Assembly (NCBI GenBank): GCA_022616275.1
Contig: JAKEFB010000091.1
Span: forward strand, 26,186-90,185
Direction of reading: 5' to 3'
Length of the DNA stretch: 64,000 nt
Source: Chloroflexota bacterium
GTDB lineage: Bacteria > Chloroflexota > Anaerolineae > Promineifilales > Promineifilaceae
The translations under genes were made by a program, and so were the position numbers. Every line of letters starts with the position of its first letter. Positions within the stretch are counted from its first letter, which is position 1. Shown here piece by piece: positions 15,900 to 24,955 of the stretch. The notes beneath the pieces were generated by a model. That model was given only the letters and a program-made list of their open reading frames with translations. It was not told the DNA's origin and did no database searches.

Positions 15900-17816
15900 A
15901 TGAAACGAAACATCTTGCTAAGGATCTTTTTCCTGGCCGTTTTGGCCGCCCTGCCTGCCTCTCTTATCCTTAATCAATTACTTGAGCCGGCCAGCGTGGC
16001 GCGAGGCAAATCGCCGGCCGCGCCCCTGGCCGATGGGTTGACGCCCGAACAACAACAGGCCCAGGACCTGGCCCTGGCCGATTCCCGGGTGCAGGCTTAC
16101 ACCACCGGCCGCCGCTCCGAAGTCTTTAGCGTCCAGCCGGTGGGTCAGCAGTTTACCCAGGCCAGCAGCGCCTGCGCCACGGCCAACTGCTACCAGGTCA
16201 ACATTTACCTCTGGAATGAAAACGCAGCCGTCGTGGCCATTGTAGACGTGACGGCCCAGGTCGTCCGGGACGTCCTCTACCAGCCCGGCATTCACCCCGG
16301 CATTAATGAGCGCCTGGTAGCTGTGGCCCGGGAGATCGTTCGCAACGATCCCCAGGTGGCCGAAATTCTCGGCCACCAGCCGACGGACGAGGAGCTGGAA
16401 ATGCCGCCGATGGAAGGTAACGCTCCCGGCACCTCCTGCAGCGGCGAGCACATCTGCTACGCTTACACCTTTAACATGGGTGACCGTATCCTCTGGGCCT
16501 TTGTAGACTTTCATGAGGAAACCCTGGCCGCCTTGCGCTGGACGCTCATCACCCCCGAAAGCGATCAGGGCATGGCCCACACACCTGACCAGGGCACCTG
16601 CCCCATTAACGGCTCCGTCAACCGCGACGGCTGGTCCATGCAGTACGAAGTGTCCGGCACCGACGGCTACCGCGTCTTTAGCGTGACCTACAACGGCATC
16701 CCGGTCCTGACCAACGTCAAGCTGGCCGAGTGGCACGCCGACTACGGTGGGAGTGGTTACGTGGATTCCACCGGCTGCTCCCCCAGCGGCGGCTTCCCCA
16801 TTTATCCCTACGGCCCCACCCAGGAGCTGGACATCCTCGACGATCAGTCCAACATCATCGGCTTTGAGCTGGTCCAGGACTTCCGCATGGGCAACTGGGG
16901 GAACAGTTGCAACTATCGCTACGAGCAGCACGTCCAGTTCTACGAGGACGGCCGCTGGCGCGTCGTCGCCGGCGCTTACGGCAAGGGCTGCGGCACCAAC
17001 GCCATCTACCGGCCGCTGGTCCGCATTGACGTGGCCGCCAACGGCGACGCCAACGACACCTTTGCCTTGTGGAATGGCAGCCAGTGGGTAGACCAGACCA
17101 ACGAGCTGTACCGGACGCCCTACGCCGGCCCCAACGGCCCCCACAGCTACACTACCGAAGGGTACGCCTGGCGGGTAGTGGACCAGAGCGGTATGGGCTA
17201 TTACCTGGAACCGGGCCAGGGCCAGTTTGGCGACGGCGGCGAAGGCGACGACGCCTTCATTTACGTCGCCCAGCACCACCCCAACGAGGGCGACACCGAC
17301 CTGGGGGCGGTGGGCTCCTGCTGCAACGACGACCATAACCAGGGGCCGCAGCAGTTCCTCAACAACGAGTCTATCAGTGACGAAAACATTGTCATTTGGT
17401 ACGTGCCCCAGATGGTCACCGACGCGTCAGGCCCGGATTACTACTGTTGGACGCTCCAGGGCGAACCCAACCCCATCACCTACCCTTGCTTCGCCGGCCC
17501 CATGTTCGTGCCCATCACCAACGCCGCCTTCAGCCATAACGCCACTGGGCCGGTCCCGGTTGGCAGCACCGTCGTCTTCACCAATACTTCGACCGGCATC
17601 CCGCCGCTTAGCTACGAGTGGGACTTTGGTGACGGCGTGGGCACCTCTACTGAGGCCAACCCTACTTATCAATATACTGCCGCCGGTACGTATAACGTGA
17701 CCCTGACTGTGACCAATGGTGAGGGTACCGAAACAGATACCTTCACCAGCGTGGTAGAAGTTTCAGGAACCAAACAGGTAGTGAATTGGTATTTCCCGAT
17801 CATTATTAAACCGTAA
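15900..17816 (+). CDS. Secreted PKD-domain protein
   Basis: The start at 15900 (MKRNILLRIFF) is supported by ACCGGAGGAAAA and gives a signal peptide (residues 1 to about 28). A longer open frame upstream runs through non-coding palindromes. The 638-residue mature part has a Cys-containing N-terminal domain ('ACATANCYQVNIYLWNENAAVVAIVDV'), a central beta-rich domain with many Tyr/Gly/Asp residues ('GPTQELDILDD', 'GDGGEGDDAFIYVAQHH'), and a C-terminal PKD repeat (about residues 540-630: 'VGSTVVFTNTSTGIPPLSYEWDFGDG' and 'YTAAGTYNVTLTVTN'). The central domain has a faint copper-amine-oxidase feel ('TYNGIPVLTNVKLAEWH' and 'HHPNEGD'), but I cannot confirm the cofactor Tyr. It is extracellular; substrate unknown. 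Confidence 0.8.
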   Translation: MKRNILLRIFFLAVLAALPASLILNQLLEPASVARGKSPAAPLADGLTPEQQQAQDLALADSRVQAYTTGRRSEVFSVQPVGQQFTQASSACATANCYQVNIYLWNENAAVVAIVDVTAQVVRDVLYQPGIHPGINERLVAVAREIVRNDPQVAEILGHQPTDEELEMPPMEGNAPGTSCSGEHICYAYTFNMGDRILWAFVDFHEETLAALRWTLITPESDQGMAHTPDQGTCPINGSVNRDGWSMQYEVSGTDGYRVFSVTYNGIPVLTNVKLAEWHADYGGSGYVDSTGCSPSGGFPIYPYGPTQELDILDDQSNIIGFELVQDFRMGNWGNSCNYRYEQHVQFYEDGRWRVVAGAYGKGCGTNAIYRPLVRIDVAANGDANDTFALWNGSQWVDQTNELYRTPYAGPNGPHSYTTEGYAWRVVDQSGMGYYLEPGQGQFGDGGEGDDAFIYVAQHHPNEGDTDLGAVGSCCNDDHNQGPQQFLNNESISDENIVIWYVPQMVTDASGPDYYCWTLQGEPNPITYPCFAGPMFVPITNAAFSHNATGPVPVGSTVVFTNTSTGIPPLSYEWDFGDGVGTSTEANPTYQYTAAGTYNVTLTVTNGEGTETDTFTSVVEVSGTKQVVNWYFPIIIKP

Positions 17817-17846
17817 AGCGCTTCAGGCGCCGGGCGCCATTCTTTT

Positions 17847-17896
17847 AGACCCCGCAGGTCGGGGCACGTTCCGTGCCCATGAGACCTGCGGGGTCT
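17847..17896. terminator. Bidirectional terminator-like palindrome of the CCCCGCAGGT family
   Basis: Outer 14-bp perfect stem AGACCCCGCAGGTC (17847-17860) / GACCTGCGGGGTCT (17883-17896), inner stem GGGCACG/CGTGCCC with loop TTC. It sits between the convergent PKD gene and the first sugar dehydrogenase gene, 30 bp after one stop and 7 bp after the other. It is the same family as elements near 15706, 35812, 41508 and 61329. Confidence 0.7.
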
Positions 17897-17903
17897 GGCA
17901 TAT

Positions 17904-19193
17904 CTAAGGCTGGTTCAGGATCAGGGGCAGGTAAGCGGCCGGCGGTGGGGCGTAGATCCGGTAAATAGTATTGTTGGACGTGCTGGCCAGGTACAACTCG
18001 CCGTTCAAGTCTTCGCCAAAGCTGGTCAACAAGAGTTCGTTGAAATGGCCCAACTGGGCCACCTGCCAGCCATTGTTCACGTCCAGGCCCCAGATGTGGC
18101 CAAAACAGTAATCAGCAAACAGGTAGTAGCCTTGTAAAGTCGGAAACTGGCTGCCGCGATAGACGAAGCCGCCGGTGATGGCGCAGCCTGGCGTATTGTG
18201 GGGATAGGCGTGGACCGGGAAGTCGTAGTTGCCAGGCGGCAGGCAACCCGTGGTGTTGAAGGGCGCGTCGCCCTCGTAGCAGCGCCAGCCATAATTTTCT
18301 CCGCCGGTGCTGGCGGCCGGCTGGAAGTTAACCTCCTCCCACGTCTCTTCGCCCACGTCGGCAATATAGAGGTCGTCGGTCAACCGGTCAAAGCTAAAGC
18401 GCCAGGGGTTGCGCAGCCCCAAAGCCCAGATTTCACCCCGCGCCAGCGGAACGCCGACAAAGGGGTTGTCCGGGGGGATGATGTAATTGGTCGTGGACGT
18501 TACCCCGCTCACGTCAATCCGCAGCATCTTGCCCAACAAGTCCGTCAGGTCCTGGGCCCGGTCGTCCGGGTCGCCGCCCGAGCCGCCATCCCCCAGCCCG
18601 ATGTAGAGGTAGCCGTCCGGGCCAAAGCTCAGGTCGCCGCCATTGTGGTTGGTAAACGGCTGCTCCACGGTCAGGAGAATGAACTCGCTGTCCGGGTCGG
18701 CCTCGTTGGGATCGGCCGTGACGTTGAAGCGGGAAATGCGGGTAAAAATGTCCCCACTGGTGTCTTCGTGGGTGTAATTTACGTAAAAGTAGCCGTTATT
18801 ATCGTAATCGGGATCAAAGACCAGCCCCAGCAGCCCCATTTCCCCGCCACCAATCACCCGGCCGGTAATGCTCAAAAACGGCGTAGCCCGCACCGTGCCG
18901 TCAGACTCCACAATTTCGATGGCGCCGTTTTGCTCGACAATGAACAGGCGGTCATCCCCGGTGAGACCGCTATTGGCAATGTCTACCGGGCTAAACGCCA
19001 CCGTCGCCAGGGGCAGCAGGCCAACGGCCGGGTTGGTAGCGCCCAGCTTCCGCGCCTGAACTCCTTCGGCAGGCGACATAGTACCTACCTGATTTTGGGC
19101 CTGGGCCACGCCGTTAAATAGCGCCACCAGAGCCAGAGCCACAGCCGCACCCCCCAATGTCGCCAACAGGTACACCACACGACTGATACGCAT
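17904..19193 (-). CDS. Secreted PQQ-type sugar dehydrogenase (glucose/sorbosone dehydrogenase family), copy 1
   Basis: The 429-residue protein has a signal peptide (residues 1-32, ending 'GVAQAQ') and the six-bladed beta-propeller signature of the GSDH family: 'GLLGLVFDPDYDNNGYFYVNYT', 'NHNGGDLSFGPDGYLYIGLGDGGSGGDP', 'LGKMLRIDV', 'WALGLRNPWRFSFDR', 'YIADVGEETWEEVN' and 'NYGWRCYEG'. The family oxidises aldose sugars in the periplasm or outside the cell, passing electrons via PQQ; no electron-transfer partner is encoded nearby. It is third in transcription order of three tandem paralogs. The C-terminus ends 'AAYLPLILNQP', similar to a tail motif (LPLILN or LPLVLG) seen on other secreted proteins of this window. 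Confidence 0.9.
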   Translation of the reverse strand: MRISRVVYLLATLGGAAVALALVALFNGVAQAQNQVGTMSPAEGVQARKLGATNPAVGLLPLATVAFSPVDIANSGLTGDDRLFIVEQNGAIEIVESDGTVRATPFLSITGRVIGGGEMGLLGLVFDPDYDNNGYFYVNYTHEDTSGDIFTRISRFNVTADPNEADPDSEFILLTVEQPFTNHNGGDLSFGPDGYLYIGLGDGGSGGDPDDRAQDLTDLLGKMLRIDVSGVTSTTNYIIPPDNPFVGVPLARGEIWALGLRNPWRFSFDRLTDDLYIADVGEETWEEVNFQPAASTGGENYGWRCYEGDAPFNTTGCLPPGNYDFPVHAYPHNTPGCAITGGFVYRGSQFPTLQGYYLFADYCFGHIWGLDVNNGWQVAQLGHFNELLLTSFGEDLNGELYLASTSNNTIYRIYAPPPAAYLPLILNQP

Positions 19194-19220
19194 CGTCTAT
19201 CCTCCAATACGAAGCTAAAA

Positions 19221-19266
19221 GGAGATTGGAGATTAGAGATTGGTTAAGCTCTAATCTCCAATCTCC
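19221..19266. repeat. GAGATTR heptamer hairpin between sugar dehydrogenase genes
   Basis: Perfect 18-bp stem GGAGATTGGAGATTAGAG (19221-19238) / CTCTAATCTCCAATCTCC (19249-19266), 10-base loop. The minus-strand gene upstream ends inside it: codons GAG ATT GGA GAT TAG give the C-terminal EIGD and stop. Confidence 0.88.
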
Positions 19267-20477
19267 CTTCCCAAGACCAGGGGCAAAAATACCTGGGGCG
19301 TTGCCACCACCCGCTTCGCCTCCAGCCGGTAAATGACGCCGGAAGCGGTCACGTATAGCTCGCCATTTTGGTCCTCTCCAAAGCTGTTCAACCACGGTTC
19401 CGGTGTCCGGCCGGCAGCCACGCTGGCCCAGCGGCCGTCGTCGCCGGGAACAATCCCCCACACCCGGCCGCTACAGTGGTCGGCCAACAGGTAATGGCCA
19501 TTGATTTCCGGCTCCTGGCTGCCCCGGTAGAGATAGCCGCCAATCACGGCGCAGACGTTTGGATGGGGCATGGTGAAGATCGGAAAGGTATAATTGCTGG
19601 ACAGCTCGCAGCCAACCAGGTTGTTAGGCTTATTCCCTTCATAACAGCGCCAGCCATAATTCCGCCCGGCCGGGTCGCCGGCCGGCTGAAAATCAATCTC
19701 TTCCCACAGTCTCTCGCCGACGTCGGCAATGTGTACATCGCCTGTCAACCGGTCAAAGCTAAAGCGCCAGGGATTGCGCAGCCCCAGGGCCCAGATCTCG
19801 TCCAGCACGGCCGGGTCATTGACAAAAGGGTTGTCGGGTGGGATGGCGTAGGGAAAACCGCCGTCTACGTCTAGCCGCAAGATCTTGCCCAAGAGGGTAT
19901 CGCCCCGCTGGGCGTTGTTCGAAGGGTCGTCGTAAGGCCCGCCATCTCCCAGAGCCAGGTAGAGGTAGCCGTCCGGCCCAAAGTTCATATCCGCACCGTT
20001 GTGAATGTAAGTCGGCTGTTCAACCGTTAATAACGTCACCTCACTATTGGGATCGGCCTGGTTGGGGTCCTGGGCGCTGGCGCTGAAGCGGGCCAAGTGA
20101 GTGGTCCCGGCCAGGTCGGTGTAATTGACGTAGAAAAAGCCGTTGGCGGCGTAATCCGGGTGAAAGACCAGGCTGGCCAGGCCCTGCTCCTCTTCGGTGC
20201 TGACCTTTTCGCTAATATCCAGAAAAGGGACCGGCCGGACGGTGCCATCGTCGTTCACTACCCGGACAAGGCCCACCTTCCCCACGGCAAACAGCCGGTC
20301 GTCCCCGGCCGAGACAATGTCGGTGAGCCAGGGCAACCCCAGGGCAAACGGTTGCAAAGAGAGAGCCACTACCGTCCCCAGACCAGTCCCGGCGGACGGG
20401 CCACCACCAACCGGCCGGCTGCCGGCCAGCAGACCGATCAGCCCCAAAATCAACGTTATCGTTTTCCACCAGGTCAT
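19251..20477 (-). CDS. Secreted PQQ-type sugar dehydrogenase, copy 2
   Basis: The 408-residue GSDH paralog has an N-terminal hydrophobic signal (MTWWKTITLILGLIGLLAG) and the family blocks 'GLASLVFHPDYAANGFFYVNYTD', 'IHNGADMNFGPDGYLYLALGDGG', 'LGKILRLDV', 'WALGLRNPWRFSFDRLTGDVHIADVGE' and 'NYGWRCYEGN'. It differs from its neighbours in 'IHNGADM' instead of 'NHNGG', a change in the substrate/PQQ region worth noting. The end is 'QVFLPLVLGREIGD', and the final four residues and stop come from the repeat hairpin. It begins 12 bp after copy 3, so copies 3 and 2 are one transcript. Confidence 0.9.
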   Translation of the reverse strand: MTWWKTITLILGLIGLLAGSRPVGGGPSAGTGLGTVVALSLQPFALGLPWLTDIVSAGDDRLFAVGKVGLVRVVNDDGTVRPVPFLDISEKVSTEEEQGLASLVFHPDYAANGFFYVNYTDLAGTTHLARFSASAQDPNQADPNSEVTLLTVEQPTYIHNGADMNFGPDGYLYLALGDGGPYDDPSNNAQRGDTLLGKILRLDVDGGFPYAIPPDNPFVNDPAVLDEIWALGLRNPWRFSFDRLTGDVHIADVGERLWEEIDFQPAGDPAGRNYGWRCYEGNKPNNLVGCELSSNYTFPIFTMPHPNVCAVIGGYLYRGSQEPEINGHYLLADHCSGRVWGIVPGDDGRWASVAAGRTPEPWLNSFGEDQNGELYVTASGVIYRLEAKRVVATPQVFLPLVLGREIGD

Positions 20478-20489
20478 TCGGACTTTTAC

Positions 20490-21809
<1,320 letters not shown>

Positions 21810-21810
21810 A

Positions 21811-21905
21811 CCACACCTGCCCACTTGCCTACTTGCAACTTGCCACCTGCCATCTATCACCCTAGCTCTCACTCCAATCTCCAATTACCCAATTACTCCA
21901 TTACC
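21811..21905. repeat. Mixed short-repeat tract (CTTGCC/ACTTGC, CTCCAAT, AATTACC units)
   Basis: Successive dialects: CACTTGCCTACTTGCAACTTGCC in 8-base steps, then CTCTCACTCCAATCTCC, then AATTACCCAATTACTCCATTACC. It fills the gap between rfbB and the third sugar dehydrogenase gene and reaches the last codon of rfbB (VME then stop). Confidence 0.75.
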
Positions 21906-22933
21906 TCCCCCGCCGCCTCCCGCAGCCTTTCCCCATACTGCGCCTGGTAATAGACCTGGTAGTCGCCGCTCTTGATTTTGCGCCACCACCACTCGTTGTC
22001 CCGGTACCAGTGGGCGGTCATCGTGATCGCCTCGACCAGCGTATACCGCGGCTCCCAACCCAGGGCCTTGATCTTATCTACGTTTAAACTGTAGCGCCGG
22101 TCATGGCCCGGCCGGTCCTTGACGTGACGCACTAGGCTGGCCGGCCGCTCCAGCGCCTTGAGTAAAATCTCAATCATGGCCAGGTTTTCCATCGCCTGAC
22201 CGGTGCCGACGTTATAGACCTCGCCCATCTTTCCCTGGTGCAGCACCACGTCAATGGCGGCGCAGTGGTCGCCCACCCACTGGTAATCGCGCATCTGCCG
22301 GCCGTCGCCATAGACGGGCAAAGGCTGGTGGTCAATGGCATTGGTGGCAAAAAGAGGCACAGCCTTCTCTGGATACTGGTACGGACCAACGTTGTTGGCC
22401 CCCCGGGTAATCGTCACCGGCAGGCCATAGGTCGTGTAAAAAGCCAGGGCCATCAGATCGCCGCTGGCCTTGCTGGCGGCGTAAGGGCTGCGCGGCGCCA
22501 GTGGGTCCGTCTCCACGCTGGAAGCGCCGTGCGGCACGTGGCCGTAGACTTCATCTGTTGACACCTGGTTCACGCGTTCCAGCCCCAGGCGGCGAGCCGC
22601 CTCCAGCAGCACGTAGGTCCCATAGACGTTGGTCTGGATAAAGGCGTCCGGGTTCGTAATCGAGCGGTCCACGTGCGTCTCGGCGGCAAAGTTGACGATG
22701 GTGTCTACGTTATAGTCGCGGACGGCCGCTTCCACGGCCGCGGCGTCGCCAATATCCCCCTTGACAAAATGGTAACGCGGCTCGTCCGACACCTCCAGCA
22801 AATTGTCCAGGTTGCCGGCGTAAGTCAGCTTGTCATAGACCACGAGGTGGTAGTTGGGGTATTTATTGAGCATGTACACGACAAAGTTGGAACCAATGAA
22901 ACCGGCCCCCCCGGCGACCAGGATGTTTTTCAT
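21893..22933 (-). CDS. rfbB: dTDP-glucose 4,6-dehydratase
   Basis: This is a 346-residue extended short-chain dehydrogenase. Rossmann motif GGAGFIGS is at residues 8-15, the active-site loop is T126-D127-E128 ('STDEVYGHV') and the catalytic Y151-x3-K155 is in 'SPYAASKASGDL'. 'RGANNVGPYQYPEK' and 'VYGDGRQMRDYQWVGDHCAAI' are the sugar-nucleotide-binding segments typical of RmlB. It converts dTDP-glucose to dTDP-4-keto-6-deoxyglucose, the entry step to dTDP-rhamnose and related surface sugars. No other rml genes are adjacent. Length is normal for the family. Confidence 0.93.
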   Translation of the reverse strand: MKNILVAGGAGFIGSNFVVYMLNKYPNYHLVVYDKLTYAGNLDNLLEVSDEPRYHFVKGDIGDAAAVEAAVRDYNVDTIVNFAAETHVDRSITNPDAFIQTNVYGTYVLLEAARRLGLERVNQVSTDEVYGHVPHGASSVETDPLAPRSPYAASKASGDLMALAFYTTYGLPVTITRGANNVGPYQYPEKAVPLFATNAIDHQPLPVYGDGRQMRDYQWVGDHCAAIDVVLHQGKMGEVYNVGTGQAMENLAMIEILLKALERPASLVRHVKDRPGHDRRYSLNVDKIKALGWEPRYTLVEAITMTAHWYRDNEWWWRKIKSGDYQVYYQAQYGERLREAAGEVME

Positions 22934-23050
22934 GCGTCCATCTCTCTCTAACTTGATTGGTTGCTGACACGAAAATTTCGTTACTGGGAAATTGTAACCT
23001 AAAAAATCCGATTACTAAAACGGTAAATTGGCTCCAAGAAAGGGCAGATA

Positions 23051-23085
23051 AAAAAAGCCACGTGGCCGGGCCACGTGGCTTTTTT
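23051..23085 (-). terminator. Strong intrinsic terminator after the GGDT-repeat lipoprotein
   Basis: Perfect 15-bp stem AAAAAAGCCACGTGG / CCACGTGGCTTTTTT with a 5-base loop. The minus-strand transcript ends in U6. It lies 28 bp after the stop of the lipoprotein gene; the symmetry also allows it to act from the other side. Confidence 0.9.
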
Positions 23086-23112
23086 CACCGTTGGGGGGTG
23101 TTATTCAGTTGT

Positions 23113-23607
23113 TTACGGCAGGGTGGAAACAGTAACGCTGGTGCTACCGGCGCTCAGAGGGCTCGGAGCAATCGTTACCGTTGTATTATGGTCGCCGCTG
23201 AAGGTCAGGACCACACCCTGGGAGGAACTCACGTCCTGGTCCAGCGTGTAACCCAGAGCCGCCATTTCGTCCTTATAAAACTGCGATGCCTCGTCAAGGC
23301 TGGCGTCTACGGTGTAGGTTACGGTGGTGATACCGGCCACTTCAGCGTCAACGATCTGGGTAGCGCCATCCATCACCGGGAAGCCACGCACCTGCTGGGC
23401 GCCGCCACCGGTGTCGCCACCCGTATCGCCGCCCGTGTCGCCACCGGTGTCGCCGCCCGTATCGCCACCGGTGTCGCCGCCGGTGTCGCCACCCGTGTCA
23501 CCACCGGTGTCGCCGCCAGTGTCGCCGTCGCCGGACACCAGGCCGCAGGCCAGAGAAGAACCCAACACCAGAGCTACCAACAGGAACAAATAAAGAAACT
23601 TTTTCAT
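23113..23607 (-). CDS. Small lipoprotein with a (GGDT)n repeat tether
   Basis: The 164-residue product has a signal peptide with Cys21 ('LGSSLACG'; lipobox not canonical at -3). About ten tandem GGDT units follow (residues about 27-68), encoded by a 12-base DNA repeat. The C-terminal domain of about 90 residues reads 'FPVMDGATQIVDAEVAGITTVTYTVDASLDEASQFYKDEMAALGYTLDQD'. This resembles small secreted domains of Chloroflexota that score 'yp... Y.. p.. ea..FY...l...GW', but no function is known. The repeat is probably a flexible spacer from the membrane. It is monocistronic with its own terminator; a possible TACTAT -10 lies near 23655 on the minus strand. Confidence 0.8.
   Translation of the reverse strand: MKKFLYLFLLVALVLGSSLACGLVSGDGDTGGDTGGDTGGDTGGDTGGDTGGDTGGDTGGDTGGDTGGGAQQVRGFPVMDGATQIVDAEVAGITTVTYTVDASLDEASQFYKDEMAALGYTLDQDVSSSQGVVLTFSGDHNTTVTIAPSPLSAGSTSVTVSTLP
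23404..23525. repeat. 12-bp minisatellite encoding GGDT units
   Basis: About ten tandem copies of a 12-base unit (plus strand GTGTCGCCACCG with third-position variants) lie inside the lipoprotein gene. Synonymous variation among units shows the repeat is old enough to have diverged while the peptide was kept. Confidence 0.85.
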
Positions 23608-23717
23608 TTTCTACTCCTTTATTCTGCAAACCACTACGTTAAATTTGTTTATAGTACTTGCGGGTCATTCTAAAGAACCAGGCGTCCGAAAAGCGTCCGA
23701 AAACCATCCCATTGTGT

Positions 23718-23780
23718 AGAGAACACAGAGAACACGGAGAAGGGCAATCAAGGATTGCATAGAGATCCACAGAGAGGGGC
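23718..23780 (+). repeat. Dispersed element with GGCAATCAAGGATTGC core, copy A
   Basis: Reads GAACACAGAGAACACGG, then GGCAATCAAGGATTGCATAG and AGATCCACAGAGAGG. It is closely similar to copy B (24842-24918) and copy C (62665-62740, reverse). The core GCAATC-AAG-GATTGC is a small palindrome. It lies upstream of the alcohol dehydrogenase gene. Confidence 0.75.
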
Positions 23781-23838
23781 AACCCCGGTTGTCCGAGGTT
23801 TTTACTTCAGGTTATTTTCGTTTACTATTGGTTTAAAT

Positions 23839-24837
23839 ATGAAAGCGATGCTCCTACATGAAGCAAAACCGATAGCCGAACGGCCGCTGCACCTGGCCGA
23901 GGTGGCTACGCCGGAACCGGCCGCCGGGCAGGTCCGGCTGAAAGTCCGCGCCTGCGGCGTCTGCCACACCGATCTGCACATCGTGGAGGGCGAACTGGCC
24001 TTGCCCCGCCTGCCGCTTGTCCCTGGCCACCAGATCGTGGCCACGGTGGACAAGAGCGGCCCTGGCGCTCACCGTTTCCAGGTGGGCGACCAGGTCGGCG
24101 TGACCTGGCTGAATTGGGCCTGCGGCGTGTGTACCTTTTGCGCCGCCGGCCAGGAAAACCTGTGCCCCAAGGCCCGCTTTACCGGCCTGCAGGCCGACGG
24201 TGGCTACGCCCAATACCTGGTCGTGGACGAAAATTTCGCCCTTCCCCTGCCCGGCGCCTTCTCCGACGTAGCCGCTGCGCCTCTGCTCTGCGCCGGCATT
24301 GTCGGCTACCGCGCCCTGCGCCTGAGCCAGGTCCGGCCCGGCCAGAAGCTGGGGCTGTACGGCTTCGGGGCCAGCGCCCACCTGGTCATCCAGGTCGCCC
24401 GCCATTGGGATTGCTCCGTCTACGTCTTCACCCGGGGCGAAGAGCATCGCCGGTTGGCCCGCGAGCTGGGCGCGGCCTGGGCCGGCGGCGCGGAAGACGA
24501 CTGCCCGGCCGCCCTGGACGGCAGCATCCTCTTCGCCCCGGCCGGCTGGATCGTCCCCCTGGCCCTGGGCCATCTCCGGCCGGGCGGCACGCTGGCCATC
24601 AACGCCATCCACATGAGCCCCATTCCCGAAATGCCCTACCACCTCCTGTATGAGGAGCGCGTCTTACGCAGCGTGGCCAACGTCACCCGCCAGGACGCCC
24701 AGGAATTCCTGCAACTGGCGGCCGAGATTCCCATCCAGGCCGAGGTCGAGCTGTTCCCCCTGGCCCGGGCCAACGAAGCGCTGCAAAAGATGAAAGATAG
24801 CCAGATTCGCGCCTCGGCCGTGCTCCAGGTAGAATAA
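23839..24837 (+). CDS. Zinc-dependent alcohol dehydrogenase (CAD2-type MDR family)
   Basis: This 332-residue medium-chain dehydrogenase shows the catalytic zinc segment 'ACGVCHTD' (C42) and 'PGHQ' (H64) and the structural-zinc lobe Cys 95, 98, 101 and 109 ('ACGVCTFCAAGQENLC'). The nucleotide-binding segment is 'LGLYGFGASAHLVIQVAR' and later blocks are 'IHMSPIPEMPYHLLYEERVLRSVANVTRQDAQEF'. The whole pattern matches the CAD2-like zinc alcohol dehydrogenases. It oxidises alcohols or reduces aldehydes with NAD(P). The start at 23839 fits the usual MKAM.LHE beginning; upstream frame is repeat-derived sequence. Monocistronic. Confidence 0.9.
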   Translation: MKAMLLHEAKPIAERPLHLAEVATPEPAAGQVRLKVRACGVCHTDLHIVEGELALPRLPLVPGHQIVATVDKSGPGAHRFQVGDQVGVTWLNWACGVCTFCAAGQENLCPKARFTGLQADGGYAQYLVVDENFALPLPGAFSDVAAAPLLCAGIVGYRALRLSQVRPGQKLGLYGFGASAHLVIQVARHWDCSVYVFTRGEEHRRLARELGAAWAGGAEDDCPAALDGSILFAPAGWIVPLALGHLRPGGTLAINAIHMSPIPEMPYHLLYEERVLRSVANVTRQDAQEFLQLAAEIPIQAEVELFPLARANEALQKMKDSQIRASAVLQVE

Positions 24838-24841
24838 TTTA

Positions 24842-24918
24842 GGAACACAGAGAACACAGAGGAGACACAGAGACTGGCAATCAAGGATTGCTTAGAGAGG
24901 GCACAAAGTTTTTATTTG
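24842..24918 (+). repeat. Dispersed element with GGCAATCAAGGATTGC core, copy B
   Basis: Reads GGAACACAGAGAACACAGAG, then GAGACACAGAGACTGGCAAT, CAAGGATTGCTTAGAGAGGG and CACAAAGTTTTTATTTG. It aligns over about 75 bases with the reverse complement of copy C upstream of the tRNA. It fills most of the gap before the next gene. Confidence 0.8.
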
Positions 24919-24955
24919 TTTGCCTCTTGGCGTGCTTGCGTCAAATTTTCTGCCC

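Noticed and set aside
15978-17336. 452-residue open frame antisense to the PKD protein gene
   Set aside because: Val/Gly-rich antisense shadow from high GC; the plus-strand gene has a signal peptide, SD and a PKD domain.
18198-19121. 307-residue open frame antisense to sugar dehydrogenase copy 1
   Set aside because: It lacks any domain and lies opposite a clear family member.
23404-23525. CRISPR-like array in the 12-bp repeats
   Set aside because: Units are contiguous with no spacers, all in frame and encode GGDT; no cas genes nearby.
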